Of a stretch of 64,000 bases of DNA, positions 17,652 to 26,173 are shown piece after piece. Origin of the DNA: Burkholderia sp. (GTDB taxonomy: Bacteria > Pseudomonadota > Gammaproteobacteria > Burkholderiales > Burkholderiaceae); the NCBI GenBank assembly GCA_031253835.1, contig JAIRVP010000011.1, forward strand, positions 124,001 through 188,000, given 5' to 3'. The position numbers and the translations under genes were made by a program. The notes beneath the pieces were generated by a model. It made no database searches, was not told the origin of the DNA, and saw nothing but the letters and a program-made list of their open reading frames with translations. Position 1 is the first letter of the stretch; every line of letters starts with the position of its first letter.

Positions 17652-18797
17652 TTAGCCGCGCGTCAACCGGATCAGCGTGATCTCGGACGGCACGCCGAAG
17701 CGGTTCGGCGGCCCCCAGTATCCGGTGCCGCGGCTCGTATAGAGCCACATGTCGCCGAAGCGGTTCAGCCCGCCGATCACCGGCTGCTGCATCCGCACGA
17801 ACGGCGGCCACGGCAGGAACTGCCCGCCGTGCGTGTGGCCCGACAGCTGCACGGTGTAACCCGCGCGGTTCGCCGCTTCCGCGCTGCGCGGCTGGTGCGC
17901 GAGCAGGATCTTCGTGCCGATGTCGCGCGGCGCGCCCGCCAGCGCCTGCGCAGGGTCGCTGCGATGCGCGGGATCGAACCCGCCGGCCGTGAAATCGGTC
18001 ACGCCCGCGAGCACCGCGCGCGCGCCGTCGTGCTCGATCAGCACGTGCTCGTTCAGCAGCACCGTCAGCCCGATGCGGCGGAATTCGTCGATCCACGCAT
18101 GCGCGCCCGCGTAGTACTCGTGGTTGCCGGTCACGAGGAAGCTGCCGTGCCGCGACCGCATCTGGCCGAGCGGCGCCGTGTGGTCGCGCAGGCGCTTGAC
18201 CGAACCGTCCACCACGTCGCCCGTCACGACCACCAGGTCGGCGTCGAGCGCATTGACCGCACGCACGATCCGTTCGATATACGGCCGCTTGATCGTCGGC
18301 CCGACGTGGATGTCGGACAGCTGCACGATCGTCAGCCCGTCGAGCGCGGCCGGCAGCCCCGCGACCGGAATCGACACGCGCTTGACCGCCGCCGTGCGGC
18401 GCGCGCCGACGAACCCGATCGCGGTGACGAGCACTGCGGCCGCCAGCACGCCGAGCGCCGTGTCGCCCGCCGCGCCGCTCCACGCGCCGTCGTGCCCGAG
18501 ATACCGCCACGCGACCACGCCGAGCAGCAGGAATTCGCGCAGGAACGTCAGCACCAGCAGCGACGAAAAGAACCCCATCACGAGCGCGCCGGCCCAGCCG
18601 ACCAGCGTCGCGGCCCAGCCTTCGTCGAAGCGGCGCGAGAACATGCCGACCGGAATCAGCACGACGAAGCTCGCCAGCACGAGCGCCGCGATCGTGCGCG
18701 CGACCGGCGACGCGAACGCGTCGGGAATGATCCGCATCCCGACGTACAGATGGAACAGCACGCCGATTGCAATGAACCGGACAAAGAAACTTCGCAT
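17652..18797 (-). CDS. Membrane-anchored metallophosphoesterase (YkuE/YaeI-like)
   Basis: The product has 381 residues from ATG 18797, with AAGGTGA 8 nt upstream. The first ~150 residues hold about four transmembrane helices. The C-terminal domain has the full dimetal phosphoesterase set: LSDIHVG, VVTGDVVDG, VTGNHEYYAG, LLAHQPR and SGHTHGGQF. Family role: phosphodiesterase/pyrophosphatase activity on lipid or nucleotide substrates at the inner membrane, with the active domain probably on one face of the membrane. It is a single gene. Confidence 0.85.
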   Translation of the reverse strand: MRSFFVRFIAIGVLFHLYVGMRIIPDAFASPVARTIAALVLASFVVLIPVGMFSRRFDEGWAATLVGWAGALVMGFFSSLLVLTFLREFLLLGVVAWRYLGHDGAWSGAAGDTALGVLAAAVLVTAIGFVGARRTAAVKRVSIPVAGLPAALDGLTIVQLSDIHVGPTIKRPYIERIVRAVNALDADLVVVTGDVVDGSVKRLRDHTAPLGQMRSRHGSFLVTGNHEYYAGAHAWIDEFRRIGLTVLLNEHVLIEHDGARAVLAGVTDFTAGGFDPAHRSDPAQALAGAPRDIGTKILLAHQPRSAEAANRAGYTVQLSGHTHGGQFLPWPPFVRMQQPVIGGLNRFGDMWLYTSRGTGYWGPPNRFGVPSEITLIRLTRG

Positions 18798-18985
18798 GGA
18801 ACGTTCACCTTCGTTGCGATACCGCTTCAGCGAAGCGCGTCGCACGGGGCCGTGATGCCCCGTGCCGCGCTTCGCGCCATACGCACGATGGTACACAGAT
18901 ACAGGCCATGACGACCGGTCGCGGCCGCCGGTGGAGCGCCGCGCGGCTTCGCGCGATAATCGGCCATCCTCCCGCCGCCCTGTCC

Positions 18986-19888
18986 ATGCGCTTCGATCTC
19001 GTCGACCTCAAGCTTTTCACGCACATCGCGGAGGCGAACAGCCTGACGCGCGGCGCAGAACGCGCGCACCTGTCGGTGCCGGCCGCCAGCATGCGCATCA
19101 AGAATCTGGAGGAGCAGGTCGGCGTGAAACTGCTGAGCCGCACGAGCCAGGGCGTCACGCTGACCGCGCCGGGCGAGACGCTGCTCGCCCATGCGCGCCG
19201 CGTGCTGCGCCAGCTCGAGCAATTGACGGGCGACCTGCAGGAATATGCGTCGGGCGTGAAAGGCCACGTGCGCGTGTTCGCGAACACCACCGCGATGAGC
19301 GAGTTCCTGCCGGGCGTGCTGCGCCACTATCTCGTCGACCACCCCGACGTGACGATCGACATGCAGGAGCGGCTGAGCGCCGACATCGTGCGCGCGGTGC
19401 AGGAGGGCGTGGTCGACATCGGCATCGTCGCCGGCGACGTGCGCACCGACGGGCTGCAGGCGATGCCGTACCGGCGCGACCGCCTCGTGCTCGCGACCGC
19501 GCTCGGGCACCCGCTCGCCGAACGGGCCTCGACGCCGTTCGTCGCGACGCTCGACCACGACTTCATCGGCCTCGCCGAAGCGAGCGCGATCCACACTTTC
19601 CTGAAGCGCGCGGCCGCCGACGTGCAGCGCACGCTGCGCTGGCGCATCCAGGTCAGCAACTTCGAGGCCGCCTGCCGGATGATCGAGGCGAACGTCGGGG
19701 TCGGCATCCTGCCCGAAGGCACCGCGCGCCGCCATGCGAAGACGATGGCGCTGCGCCTCGTCGCGCTCGAGGACGACTGGGCCGAACGCCGGTTGCAGAT
19801 CTGCGTCGCCGATCTCGCTGCGTTGCCGCGCTTCGCGCGCGATCTTGTCGACCTGCTCGTCGAAGATGCGCTCGCCCAGCCGGACTGA
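18986..19888 (+). CDS. LysR-family transcriptional regulator
   Basis: The product has 300 residues from ATG 18986. The N-terminal winged helix covers residues 1-60 (FDLVDLKLFTHIAEANSLTRGAERAHLSVPAASMRIKNLE, split here only by my reading). A periplasmic-binding-protein-like effector domain follows from about 90 to 295. It resembles the LysR subclass with a Met/Ala-rich recognition helix (VPAASMRIKNLEEQVG). It precedes the efflux operon in the same direction, 334 nt away, and may control it as AaeR does elsewhere, although AaeR is usually divergent. The effector is unknown. Confidence 0.85.
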   Translation: MRFDLVDLKLFTHIAEANSLTRGAERAHLSVPAASMRIKNLEEQVGVKLLSRTSQGVTLTAPGETLLAHARRVLRQLEQLTGDLQEYASGVKGHVRVFANTTAMSEFLPGVLRHYLVDHPDVTIDMQERLSADIVRAVQEGVVDIGIVAGDVRTDGLQAMPYRRDRLVLATALGHPLAERASTPFVATLDHDFIGLAEASAIHTFLKRAAADVQRTLRWRIQVSNFEAACRMIEANVGVGILPEGTARRHAKTMALRLVALEDDWAERRLQICVADLAALPRFARDLVDLLVEDALAQPD

Positions 19889-20222
19889 CCGGATTCAAGC
19901 ACGTTCGGTCGGCAATCGGCCGTTTCTACCGCTACTGCCCTGCGTCGACATGGCAAATACCGTCACCCTTCGTTTGTCTGACGATTTTTTACAGTCCGTT
20001 AGCAACCCTACGCGAGCGTGCGCTGGCAGAATCGCGGCGATCGGACCGTTGCTGCGGAAATGCGCGTGCGGCCACGACCCGCGCCGCACGTGCGTGCCGG
20101 ATGGCTGGCGATCCGCATCGCGCTGATTTATGATCGGCTCCGTATCCTGGAATCGTCGTCGCGGCGACGATCCGCATTGCGCCGCGCCCGGCATCCACCC
20201 CCAACGTCGAGCTCGTCACACC
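19889..20222. other. Intergenic region between LysR gene and efflux operon
   Basis: This 334-nt gap probably carries the promoter of the efflux operon. The AT-richer stretch around 19970-19995 is the best candidate location, but I see no clean hexamer pair. A 58-codon frame from ATG 19950 to 20126 begins MANTVTLRLSDDF, superficially like a ribbon-helix-helix start. It lacks a ribosome site and becomes Arg/Cys-rich, so I do not call it. Confidence 0.4.
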
Positions 20223-20516
20223 ATGAGAAAAACAACGCCGCGCGCGCCCCTGCGCGTTGCCGCCGTCCTGGCGCCCGCCCTGCCGCTCGCGGGCTGCGCA
20301 TCGCGCGGCGCACCGTCGTATGTGCTGTTCGGCGCGTACTTCCCGCTCTGGCTCGTCAGCGCGATCGTCGGCGTGATCGGCGCGATCATCGCGCACCGCG
20401 TGTTCGTCTCGACCGGCTGGGCCTCCACCGTGCCTTACCAGCTCGCCGTCTGCACCGCGATCGGGCTCGTGGTCGCCGTGATCGTCTGGCTCACCGGCAC
20501 GGGGCCGTTCGCATGA
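20223..20516 (+). CDS. YtcA-family small membrane lipoprotein
   Basis: The product has 97 residues from ATG 20223. The N-terminal signal ends in a lipobox, LPLAGC (Cys about 22). Two further hydrophobic helices follow (FGAYFPLWLVSAIVGVIGAII and YQLAVCTAIGLVVAVIVWL, written as separate segments). This matches the YtcA family found at the head of AaeA/AaeB-type efflux operons. The stop overlaps the next ATG as ATGA. It is probably an inner-membrane accessory of the pump; biochemical function is not established. Confidence 0.82.
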   Translation: MRKTTPRAPLRVAAVLAPALPLAGCASRGAPSYVLFGAYFPLWLVSAIVGVIGAIIAHRVFVSTGWASTVPYQLAVCTAIGLVVAVIVWLTGTGPFA

Positions 20517-21562
20517 AGGCCGCCGGACTCCCCCGCCCCTCCGTGAAAGGCCGCGTGATCGCGCTCGCGATCGTCGCGCTCGGCATCGCCGCACTCGTGT
20601 ATGCGTACTACCGCACGACGGCCTACCCGTCCACCGACGACGCGTCGATCGACGCGGACGTCGTGCACGTCGCGTCGCCCGTCGGTGGCCGCATCGTGCA
20701 GCTCGCGGTGCACGAGAACCAGCGCGTCGCGAAGGGCGACCTGCTGTACGCAATCGATCCCGTGCCGTACCGGCTGACGGTCGCGCAGGCGCAGGCCGAC
20801 GTCGAACTCGCGCGCGCGTCGCTCGACACGCGCCGCCGCTCGCTGATCGGCGAGCGTTCGAACGCGGCGGTCGCCGCCGAGCAGGTCAAGCGCGCGACGC
20901 AGAACGCCGATCTCGCGACACGCGACGTGAACCGGCTCGCGCCGCTCGCCGCGCAGGGTTACGTCAGCGCGCAGCAGTTCGACCAGGCGAAGGTCCGGCA
21001 GCGCGATGCATCCGTGTCGCTCGCGCAGGCGCAGGAGCAGCAGCGCGCATCCGCGCAGACGATCGGCGACGAAGCCGACGCGATCGCGACGCTGCATGCG
21101 CGCGAAGCCGCGCTCGCCCGTGCGCAGCACGCGCTCGACGATACGGTCGTGCGCGCGCCGCACGACGGGCTCGTGACGGGCCTGAGCGTCCTCGCCGGCG
21201 AGACCCTCGCGCCGAACCAGTCGATCTTCACGCTGATCGACGCGCGCGAATGGTTCGCCGTCGGCAATTTCCGCGAGACGGCGCTGAGCCGCATCGCGGT
21301 CGGCGATTGCGCGACCGTCTATTCGATGATCGACCGCAGCCGCCCGCTGACGGGCAAGGTCGTCGGCATCGGCGCCGGCATCGCGGACAGCGCGCGCATC
21401 AACCTGCCGCGGTCGCTGCCGATCGTGCAGAACTCGGTGAACTGGGTGCACGTTGCGCAGCGCTTCCCGGTGCGCGTGAAGCTCGACGAACCCGATGCGA
21501 AGCTCGTGCGCGTCGGCGCCAGCGCGATCGTCGAGGTCCGGCATGGCACTGCCTGCCGCTGA
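20513..21562 (+). CDS. HlyD-family periplasmic adaptor, AaeA-like
   Basis: The product has 349 residues. One N-terminal transmembrane helix (about 14-32) is followed by the TTAYPSTDDASIDADVVHVASPVGG segment and the lipoyl-like VVHVASPVGGRIVQLAVHENQRV. Then come a coiled-coil hairpin (about 95-190) and the returning half lipoyl, VRAPHDGLVTGL. The membrane-fusion component bridges the AaeB-like pump and the outer-membrane factor. It is coupled by an ATGA overlap to the YtcA gene before it and overlaps the next gene by 20 nt. Confidence 0.88.
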   Translation: MKAAGLPRPSVKGRVIALAIVALGIAALVYAYYRTTAYPSTDDASIDADVVHVASPVGGRIVQLAVHENQRVAKGDLLYAIDPVPYRLTVAQAQADVELARASLDTRRRSLIGERSNAAVAAEQVKRATQNADLATRDVNRLAPLAAQGYVSAQQFDQAKVRQRDASVSLAQAQEQQRASAQTIGDEADAIATLHAREAALARAQHALDDTVVRAPHDGLVTGLSVLAGETLAPNQSIFTLIDAREWFAVGNFRETALSRIAVGDCATVYSMIDRSRPLTGKVVGIGAGIADSARINLPRSLPIVQNSVNWVHVAQRFPVRVKLDEPDAKLVRVGASAIVEVRHGTACR

Positions 21563-23585
21563 CGTTCGCGCGCCGGGCCCGCGCGAAGTCCTGCGACTGC
21601 TCGCGCCGTTTCCGGGGCGCACGGCCATCGCCGTGCGGGTCGCGCTGATCTGCGCGCTGACCACGCTCGTGACGGCCGCGTACGGCACGCCCGAAGCCGC
21701 ACTGTCCGCTTACGTCGTGTTCTTCATGATCCGCGCCGACCGCGTGACGAGCGTCGTGCTCGCGGCCGCGCTGCTGCTGATCGTCACGATCGTGATCGGG
21801 CTCGTGCTCGGCATCGCGATCTTCAGCATCGACTATTCGATCCTGCGGGTCGCGTGCATGGCCGTGCTGTCGGTCGCCCTCCTGTACCTGACATCCGCCA
21901 GCAAGCTGCGCCCGGTGGGCGCGATCCTCGCGATGATCGTCGGCTTCGGGCTCGACCAGCTCGGCCTCGCCCCGTTCGGCGAAGCCGCGACGCGTGCGCT
22001 GCTCTACATCTGGCTGACGATCGCGATTCCCGTCGGCGTGGCGATCGTCGTCAACCTGCTGATCGCGCCGTCGCCGCGCAAGCTCGCGCACGCGCAGCTC
22101 GCGAAGCGGCTGCGGCTCGCCGCGCGGCGCCTGCGCGGCGACGACGATGCGCGTGCCGCGTTCGACACGAGCCTGCGTGAAGGCGACAAGCAGTTGCTCA
22201 CGTGGCTCAAGCTGTCGAAGCTCGAAGGCTCGTCGACCGGCGCCGACTTCGCGGCGCTGCGGCAGGCCATCGCGTCGAGCACCGCGCTGATGGTCGGCGT
22301 CGCGCTGGCCGATCGCGAGCCGGACGCGCGGCTGCCCGACGCGTTTTCCACGCCGATCGCCGCGACGCTCGACGAGATGGCCGCCATTCTCGAACGCGGC
22401 GGCTACCCGGTCGACGTGACGCTCGCGCTGCCGCCCGCCGACGCGCTGCCGCCGCTCGCGCGCATCGCCGCGACCGATCTCCAGGCAGCGATCACGCGCT
22501 TCGCGGAGCCCGGTCCGACAGCCGATGCGCCGCCCGCCGCCCCCGCGGCCACGCCCGAGGCACCCACCGCCGCGCCGGCGCCGGCCCCACGCGGCGGCTT
22601 CTTCCTGCCCGACGCACGCACCAATCCCGACCACATCCGCTATGCGCTGAAGACGACCGCCGCGGCGATCTTCTGCTACCTGCTGTACTCGCAGCTCGAC
22701 TGGTCGGGCATCCATACCTGCGTCGTCACCTGCTACATCGTGTCGCTCGGGTCGACGGCCGAGACGGTCGAGAAGCTCACGCTGCGGATCTTCGGCTGCA
22801 TGGTCGGCGCGCTGCTCGGCACCGCCGCGCTCGTGTTCGTCGTGCCGGCGCTGTCGTCGGTCGGCCACCTGATGGCGCTGGTGTTCGCCGGCGCGTGGCT
22901 GTCCGCGTGGATCGCATTCGGCTCGCCGCGCATCGCGTATGCGGGCTTCCAGATCGCGTTCGCGTTTTTCCTGTGCGTGATCCAGGGCGCCGGCCCCGGC
23001 TTCGACCTGACGATCGCGCGCGACCGCACGATCGGCATCCTGCTCGGCAACGTGGTCGTGTACCTCGTGTTCACGCGCATCTGGCCCGTCAGCATCGGCA
23101 AGCAGATCGACGTCGCGTTCGCCGCGCTGCTCGACCAGTGGCGGCGCATCGCGCAGATCGCGCAGCCGGCCGAACGGCGCGCGCTCGCCGCCGAAGCGTT
23201 CGCGCGCCACGGCGCGATCACGCAGGAACTCGGCCTGGTCCATTACGAACCGTCGTGGGTGCGGCCGGCCGCCACGTGGCTCGCCACGCGAAGGCGCGCG
23301 CTCGCGGAACTCGGTGCGATCGAGGGCCCGCTGTTCCTGCTCGCCGAACGCCAACCCGGCGACACCGCGATCGGCGCGCAGCTCGCACGCGTGACCGAGC
23401 CGCGCGACGACGAAGCCGCGCCCCACGCGGACGCCCCCGCGCCAACGGCCCCGCCGCCGGGCGCCGCCCCCACCGACCCTGCACGCGACGCGCTGCTGAA
23501 CCTCATCGACACGCGGCTCGCGCAGATTGCCGACGCCGCCCGTCAAGCCACACCGAAGGAGCCTGCCCCCCATGCGTCGACCTGA
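21543..23585 (+). CDS. FusC/AaeB-family inner-membrane efflux protein
   Basis: The product has 680 residues from ATG 21543, inside the end of the adaptor gene. Two blocks of about five or six transmembrane helices (about 25-190 and 365-520) flank a cytoplasmic domain. A Pro/Ala-rich linker follows near 325-350 and a hydrophilic C terminus ends the protein. This is the fusaric acid resistance / aromatic acid exporter architecture. Family role: proton-driven export of aromatic carboxylic acids or related small molecules. The substrate here is unknown. Confidence 0.88.
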   Translation: MALPAADVRAPGPREVLRLLAPFPGRTAIAVRVALICALTTLVTAAYGTPEAALSAYVVFFMIRADRVTSVVLAAALLLIVTIVIGLVLGIAIFSIDYSILRVACMAVLSVALLYLTSASKLRPVGAILAMIVGFGLDQLGLAPFGEAATRALLYIWLTIAIPVGVAIVVNLLIAPSPRKLAHAQLAKRLRLAARRLRGDDDARAAFDTSLREGDKQLLTWLKLSKLEGSSTGADFAALRQAIASSTALMVGVALADREPDARLPDAFSTPIAATLDEMAAILERGGYPVDVTLALPPADALPPLARIAATDLQAAITRFAEPGPTADAPPAAPAATPEAPTAAPAPAPRGGFFLPDARTNPDHIRYALKTTAAAIFCYLLYSQLDWSGIHTCVVTCYIVSLGSTAETVEKLTLRIFGCMVGALLGTAALVFVVPALSSVGHLMALVFAGAWLSAWIAFGSPRIAYAGFQIAFAFFLCVIQGAGPGFDLTIARDRTIGILLGNVVVYLVFTRIWPVSIGKQIDVAFAALLDQWRRIAQIAQPAERRALAAEAFARHGAITQELGLVHYEPSWVRPAATWLATRRRALAELGAIEGPLFLLAERQPGDTAIGAQLARVTEPRDDEAAPHADAPAPTAPPPGAAPTDPARDALLNLIDTRLAQIADAARQATPKEPAPHAST

Positions 23586-25116
23586 ACCGCCGGCCGCCTC
23601 GATCGCCGTAGCCGCCCTCGCGACCGCCGTCGCGCTGGCCGGCTGCGCGACGTCGTCGATCGATCTGGCGCCGGAGGCACCCGACCGCCCGTGGCAGCCG
23701 CAAACCTCGGCCGCGGGCGACATCGTGCCGGGCCCGCCGCGCGCGTCCGCGCAAGGCGCGCACGACTACACGCTGCCCGCATCGCCGGCGCTCGCGTCGG
23801 TCTCGCCGCCGGCCGCGCTCGATACCGCGCATCCGTACACGCTCCCCGAGCTGATCGACCTCGCCGAATCGGCGAACCCGCTCACCCGCATCGCCTGGAA
23901 CGACGCGCGCAACGCCGCGCTCGCGGTCGGCCTCGCCAAGTCTGCGTACCTGCCGCGCCTGTCGGCGACGGCGATGGGCGCGTACCAGACGAGCCACGGC
24001 TCGACGTCGACGTTCCTCGGCGATTCGTCGAGCGACACGACCGTGCACGGCACGATCTCCGTGCTGTCGCTGCAATGGCTGCTGTTCGATTTCGGCGGCC
24101 GCGCGGCGCGCGTCGAGGCGGCCGAGCAGGCGTCGATCGCATCGAACGTCGCGTTCACCGCCGTGCACCAGCAGGTGATCCACGACGTGACCGTCGGCTA
24201 CTACCGCTACGAAGCCGCGCGTTCGCGCGCCATCAGCGCGCAGCAGGGCCTCGCGAACGCGGACGCGATCCTCGCGGCATCGCGCGCACGGCTCAAGCAC
24301 GGCGTCGGTACGGTCGTCGAGCTCGCGCAGGCGACGCAGAACCGCGCGCAGGCGAACCTCGCGCTCGTGCAGGCGAGCGGTGCGGAAAGCGACAGCTACC
24401 TCGCGCTCGTCTCCGCGCTCGGCATCTCGCCGCTGTCGAAGCCGACGATCGCCGCGTTGCCGAAGCGGCCGCTGCCGCCCGCGCTCGGTTCGTCGGTCGA
24501 CGCGATCGTGTCGGACGCGATCGCGCGCCGCCCGGACCTGCAGGGCGCGTTCGCGCTCGAAAAGGCCAATCGCGCGAAAATCAAGGCCGCCGAGGCCGCG
24601 TTCATGCCGAAGATCTTCCTGTCCGCGTCGACGTCGTATGCGAGCGGCGGCACGGCCATCTCCGCGGTGCCCGCGATCGGCGACCAGGCGCCGACCGTCA
24701 ACCTGAACGGCAGCCGCTACGGCGGCGGCGTGTTCCTCGGCGTGACGATCCCGATCTACGACGGCGGCCTGCGCTCGGCCGTGCTGATGCAGGCGCGCAA
24801 CGATGCGGAAAGCGCGTCCGCGCGCCTCACGCGGACCAAGGAGGAAGCCGTGCGCCAGGTCGTCGCCGCGCAGAACGCGGTGCAGACGAGCCTCGCGTCG
24901 CACGACGCGGCCAAGGCGCTCGTCGACGCCGCGCAGACGAGCTACGACGCGGCGCTGACCGCGTACCGCAACGGCGTCGGCTCGATCACCGACGCGACGA
25001 TCGCGCAAAGCCAGCTGCTCGCCGCCCGGAACGCGGAGGTCGACAGCTATGCCGGCGCGCTGTCGGCCGCCGCCGCGCTCGCGCTCGCGACGGGCACGAT
25101 CGGCGCCGCGCAGTAG
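23572..25116 (+). CDS. Outer-membrane factor lipoprotein (NodT/TolC family) of the AaeAB-like pump
   Basis: The product has 514 residues from ATG 23572, preceded by GAAGGAG and overlapping the pump gene by 14 nt. The signal ends in ALAGC (lipobox, Cys about 24). Two TolC-type repeats follow (about 90-290 and 300-505), with the characteristic NRAQANLALVQA and YDGGLRSAVLMQARND helices. It trimerises to form the outer-membrane duct and completes the tripartite system encoded by the operon 20223-25116. Confidence 0.88.
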   Translation: MRRPEPPAASIAVAALATAVALAGCATSSIDLAPEAPDRPWQPQTSAAGDIVPGPPRASAQGAHDYTLPASPALASVSPPAALDTAHPYTLPELIDLAESANPLTRIAWNDARNAALAVGLAKSAYLPRLSATAMGAYQTSHGSTSTFLGDSSSDTTVHGTISVLSLQWLLFDFGGRAARVEAAEQASIASNVAFTAVHQQVIHDVTVGYYRYEAARSRAISAQQGLANADAILAASRARLKHGVGTVVELAQATQNRAQANLALVQASGAESDSYLALVSALGISPLSKPTIAALPKRPLPPALGSSVDAIVSDAIARRPDLQGAFALEKANRAKIKAAEAAFMPKIFLSASTSYASGGTAISAVPAIGDQAPTVNLNGSRYGGGVFLGVTIPIYDGGLRSAVLMQARNDAESASARLTRTKEEAVRQVVAAQNAVQTSLASHDAAKALVDAAQTSYDAALTAYRNGVGSITDATIAQSQLLAARNAEVDSYAGALSAAAALALATGTIGAAQ

Positions 25117-25135
25117 CGCGGCCGCCGCAAGGCGG

Positions 25136-25165
25136 TTGACGCCTGCGCGCGCCGCCCACTAGAAT
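25136..25165 (+). promoter_or_regulatory. Sigma70-type promoter of the mgtC-like transcript
   Basis: TTGACG at 25136-25141 and TAGAAT at 25160-25165 are separated by 18 nt. Predicted transcription start is about 25172. It lies just after the outer-membrane-factor stop, so the downstream gene has its own transcript. Confidence 0.65.
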
Positions 25166-25193
25166 GCCGCCCATTCTTCCTTCAGGAACCATC

Positions 25194-25238
25194 GTGGACA
25201 GTTGCAGCACTCCGTTGCGTGCGCCGCTTGCCGCCTGA
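25194..25238 (+). CDS. Possible leader peptide VDSCSTPLRAPLAA
   Basis: A GTG-initiated 14-codon frame has CAGGAA about 6 nt upstream and ends in TGA. It begins about 20 nt after the predicted transcript start and is followed by a strong hairpin, the usual layout of a translation-sensing leader. MgtC genes of enterobacteria have such leaders, but I see no sequence homology, and expression is unproven. Confidence 0.3.
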   Translation: MDSCSTPLRAPLAA

Positions 25239-25267
25239 ACGCCTGTCCGCCGCAGTTCTCCTGCCGC

Positions 25268-25286
25268 GGCTCGCGTTCCGCGAGCC
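25268..25286 (+). repeat. Perfect 8-bp hairpin in the mgtC leader
   Basis: GGCTCGCG (25268-25275), loop TTC, CGCGAGCC (25279-25286). It is followed by a C-rich stretch and then TTTC, so it is not a canonical terminator. It could act as a pause or attenuator hairpin. Confidence 0.5.
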
Positions 25287-25319
25287 CGCACGCCCCCCGT
25301 TTCACATTGAATGACGCAT

Positions 25320-25342
25320 TCGCGCGGTACAGTACCGCGCGA
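25320..25342. promoter_or_regulatory. 23-bp perfect palindrome in the mgtC leader
   Basis: The left arm TCGCGCGGTAC and right arm GTACCGCGCGA are exact inverse complements around a single central A. It sits about 80 nt before the mgtC-like start codon. It could be an operator or a very stable RNA hairpin. Confidence 0.5.
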
Positions 25343-25423
25343 TGACGGCCATCTTCGCGTCGCCTGTGGCCTTGTGCCGCGGCGACGGCGGCCGGCTCGC
25401 GCTTCTTGCACGGCAGGACAACC

Positions 25424-26131
25424 ATGACTTTCGATTTCGCACTCCGTCTTTTCACCGCGTTCGCCTGCGGCGTCGCCATCGGCCTCGAGCGCCAGATGCG
25501 CCAGCGCACGGCCGGCCTGCGCACCATCACGCTCGTCGCGAGCGGCGCGTGCCTGTTCGTCACACTCGGCGTACTGACCGGCAACGGCGTCGCGGGCGTC
25601 ACGCAGATCGCCGCGTACGTCGTGTCGGGCGTCGGCTTTCTCGGCGGCGGCGTAATCATGCGCGACAAGGGCTCGATCCAGGGCATCAACACGGCCGCGA
25701 CGCTGTGGTGCTCGGCCGCCGTCGGCGTGCTGGCCGGCTCCGGCCATTACGTGCCCGCGCTCGCCGGCACGGGCGTCGTGCTGCTCACCAATACCGTGCT
25801 GCGCGGCGTCAGCCAGGCGATCAACGCGACGCCCGTATCGAATGCCGATCTCGTGCGCGAATACCAGATCACGGTGATCTGCCTCGCCGCCGACGAAGTG
25901 CATATCCGCACGCTGCTGTCGAATTCGATGTACGCGAAGCCGCTGTCGTTCCAGAGCCTGACGAGCGAGGACGTGCCCGACCAGCCGGACCGCCTGAAGG
26001 TGACGGCGACGCTGAAGCTGCATCCGAAGGATCAGCAGAAGCTCGAGCAGATCGCGAGCCGGATGAGCATGGAGAAGAGCATTTCCAGCGTGAGCTGGAC
26101 CGCGAAGGAAGCGGAACCGATGATGGAGTGA
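25424..26131 (+). CDS. MgtC/SapB-family membrane protein
   Basis: The product has 235 residues from ATG 25424. The N-terminal four-to-five-helix domain has the family signatures GLERQMRQRTAGLRT and VVSGVGFLGGGVIMRDKG (about 15-100). A C-terminal cytoplasmic ACT-like domain of about 80 residues follows, as in true MgtC proteins. Family role: adaptation to low magnesium or acidic intracellular conditions and modulation of ATP synthase or phosphate uptake. It is controlled by the promoter and structured leader described upstream. Confidence 0.85.
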   Translation: MTFDFALRLFTAFACGVAIGLERQMRQRTAGLRTITLVASGACLFVTLGVLTGNGVAGVTQIAAYVVSGVGFLGGGVIMRDKGSIQGINTAATLWCSAAVGVLAGSGHYVPALAGTGVVLLTNTVLRGVSQAINATPVSNADLVREYQITVICLAADEVHIRTLLSNSMYAKPLSFQSLTSEDVPDQPDRLKVTATLKLHPKDQQKLEQIASRMSMEKSISSVSWTAKEAEPMME

Positions 26132-26173
26132 GCGGCGTGGCGGCCGCCGGACCCGGCGCCGCCCTCGCCTGCG

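Larger units (their letters stand above)
25117..25423 (+). other. Structured leader region of the mgtC-like gene
   Basis: This 307-nt gap contains, in order, a sigma70-type promoter, a 14-codon leader frame, a perfect hairpin and a 23-bp palindrome, each listed separately. From the predicted start near 25172 the untranslated leader would be about 250 nt, long for a simple promoter-gene arrangement. It suggests control after initiation. Confidence 0.5.

Noticed and set aside
19950..20126. Small ribbon-helix-helix antitoxin-like ORF
   Set aside because: Only the first dozen residues resemble such a protein; there is no ribosome site, and the rest is Arg/Cys-rich.
21399..23723. Minus-strand open frame of about 770 codons opposite the FusC-type pump gene
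   Set aside because: Composition is a complement artefact; the plus strand has coupled genes with signal and membrane segments.
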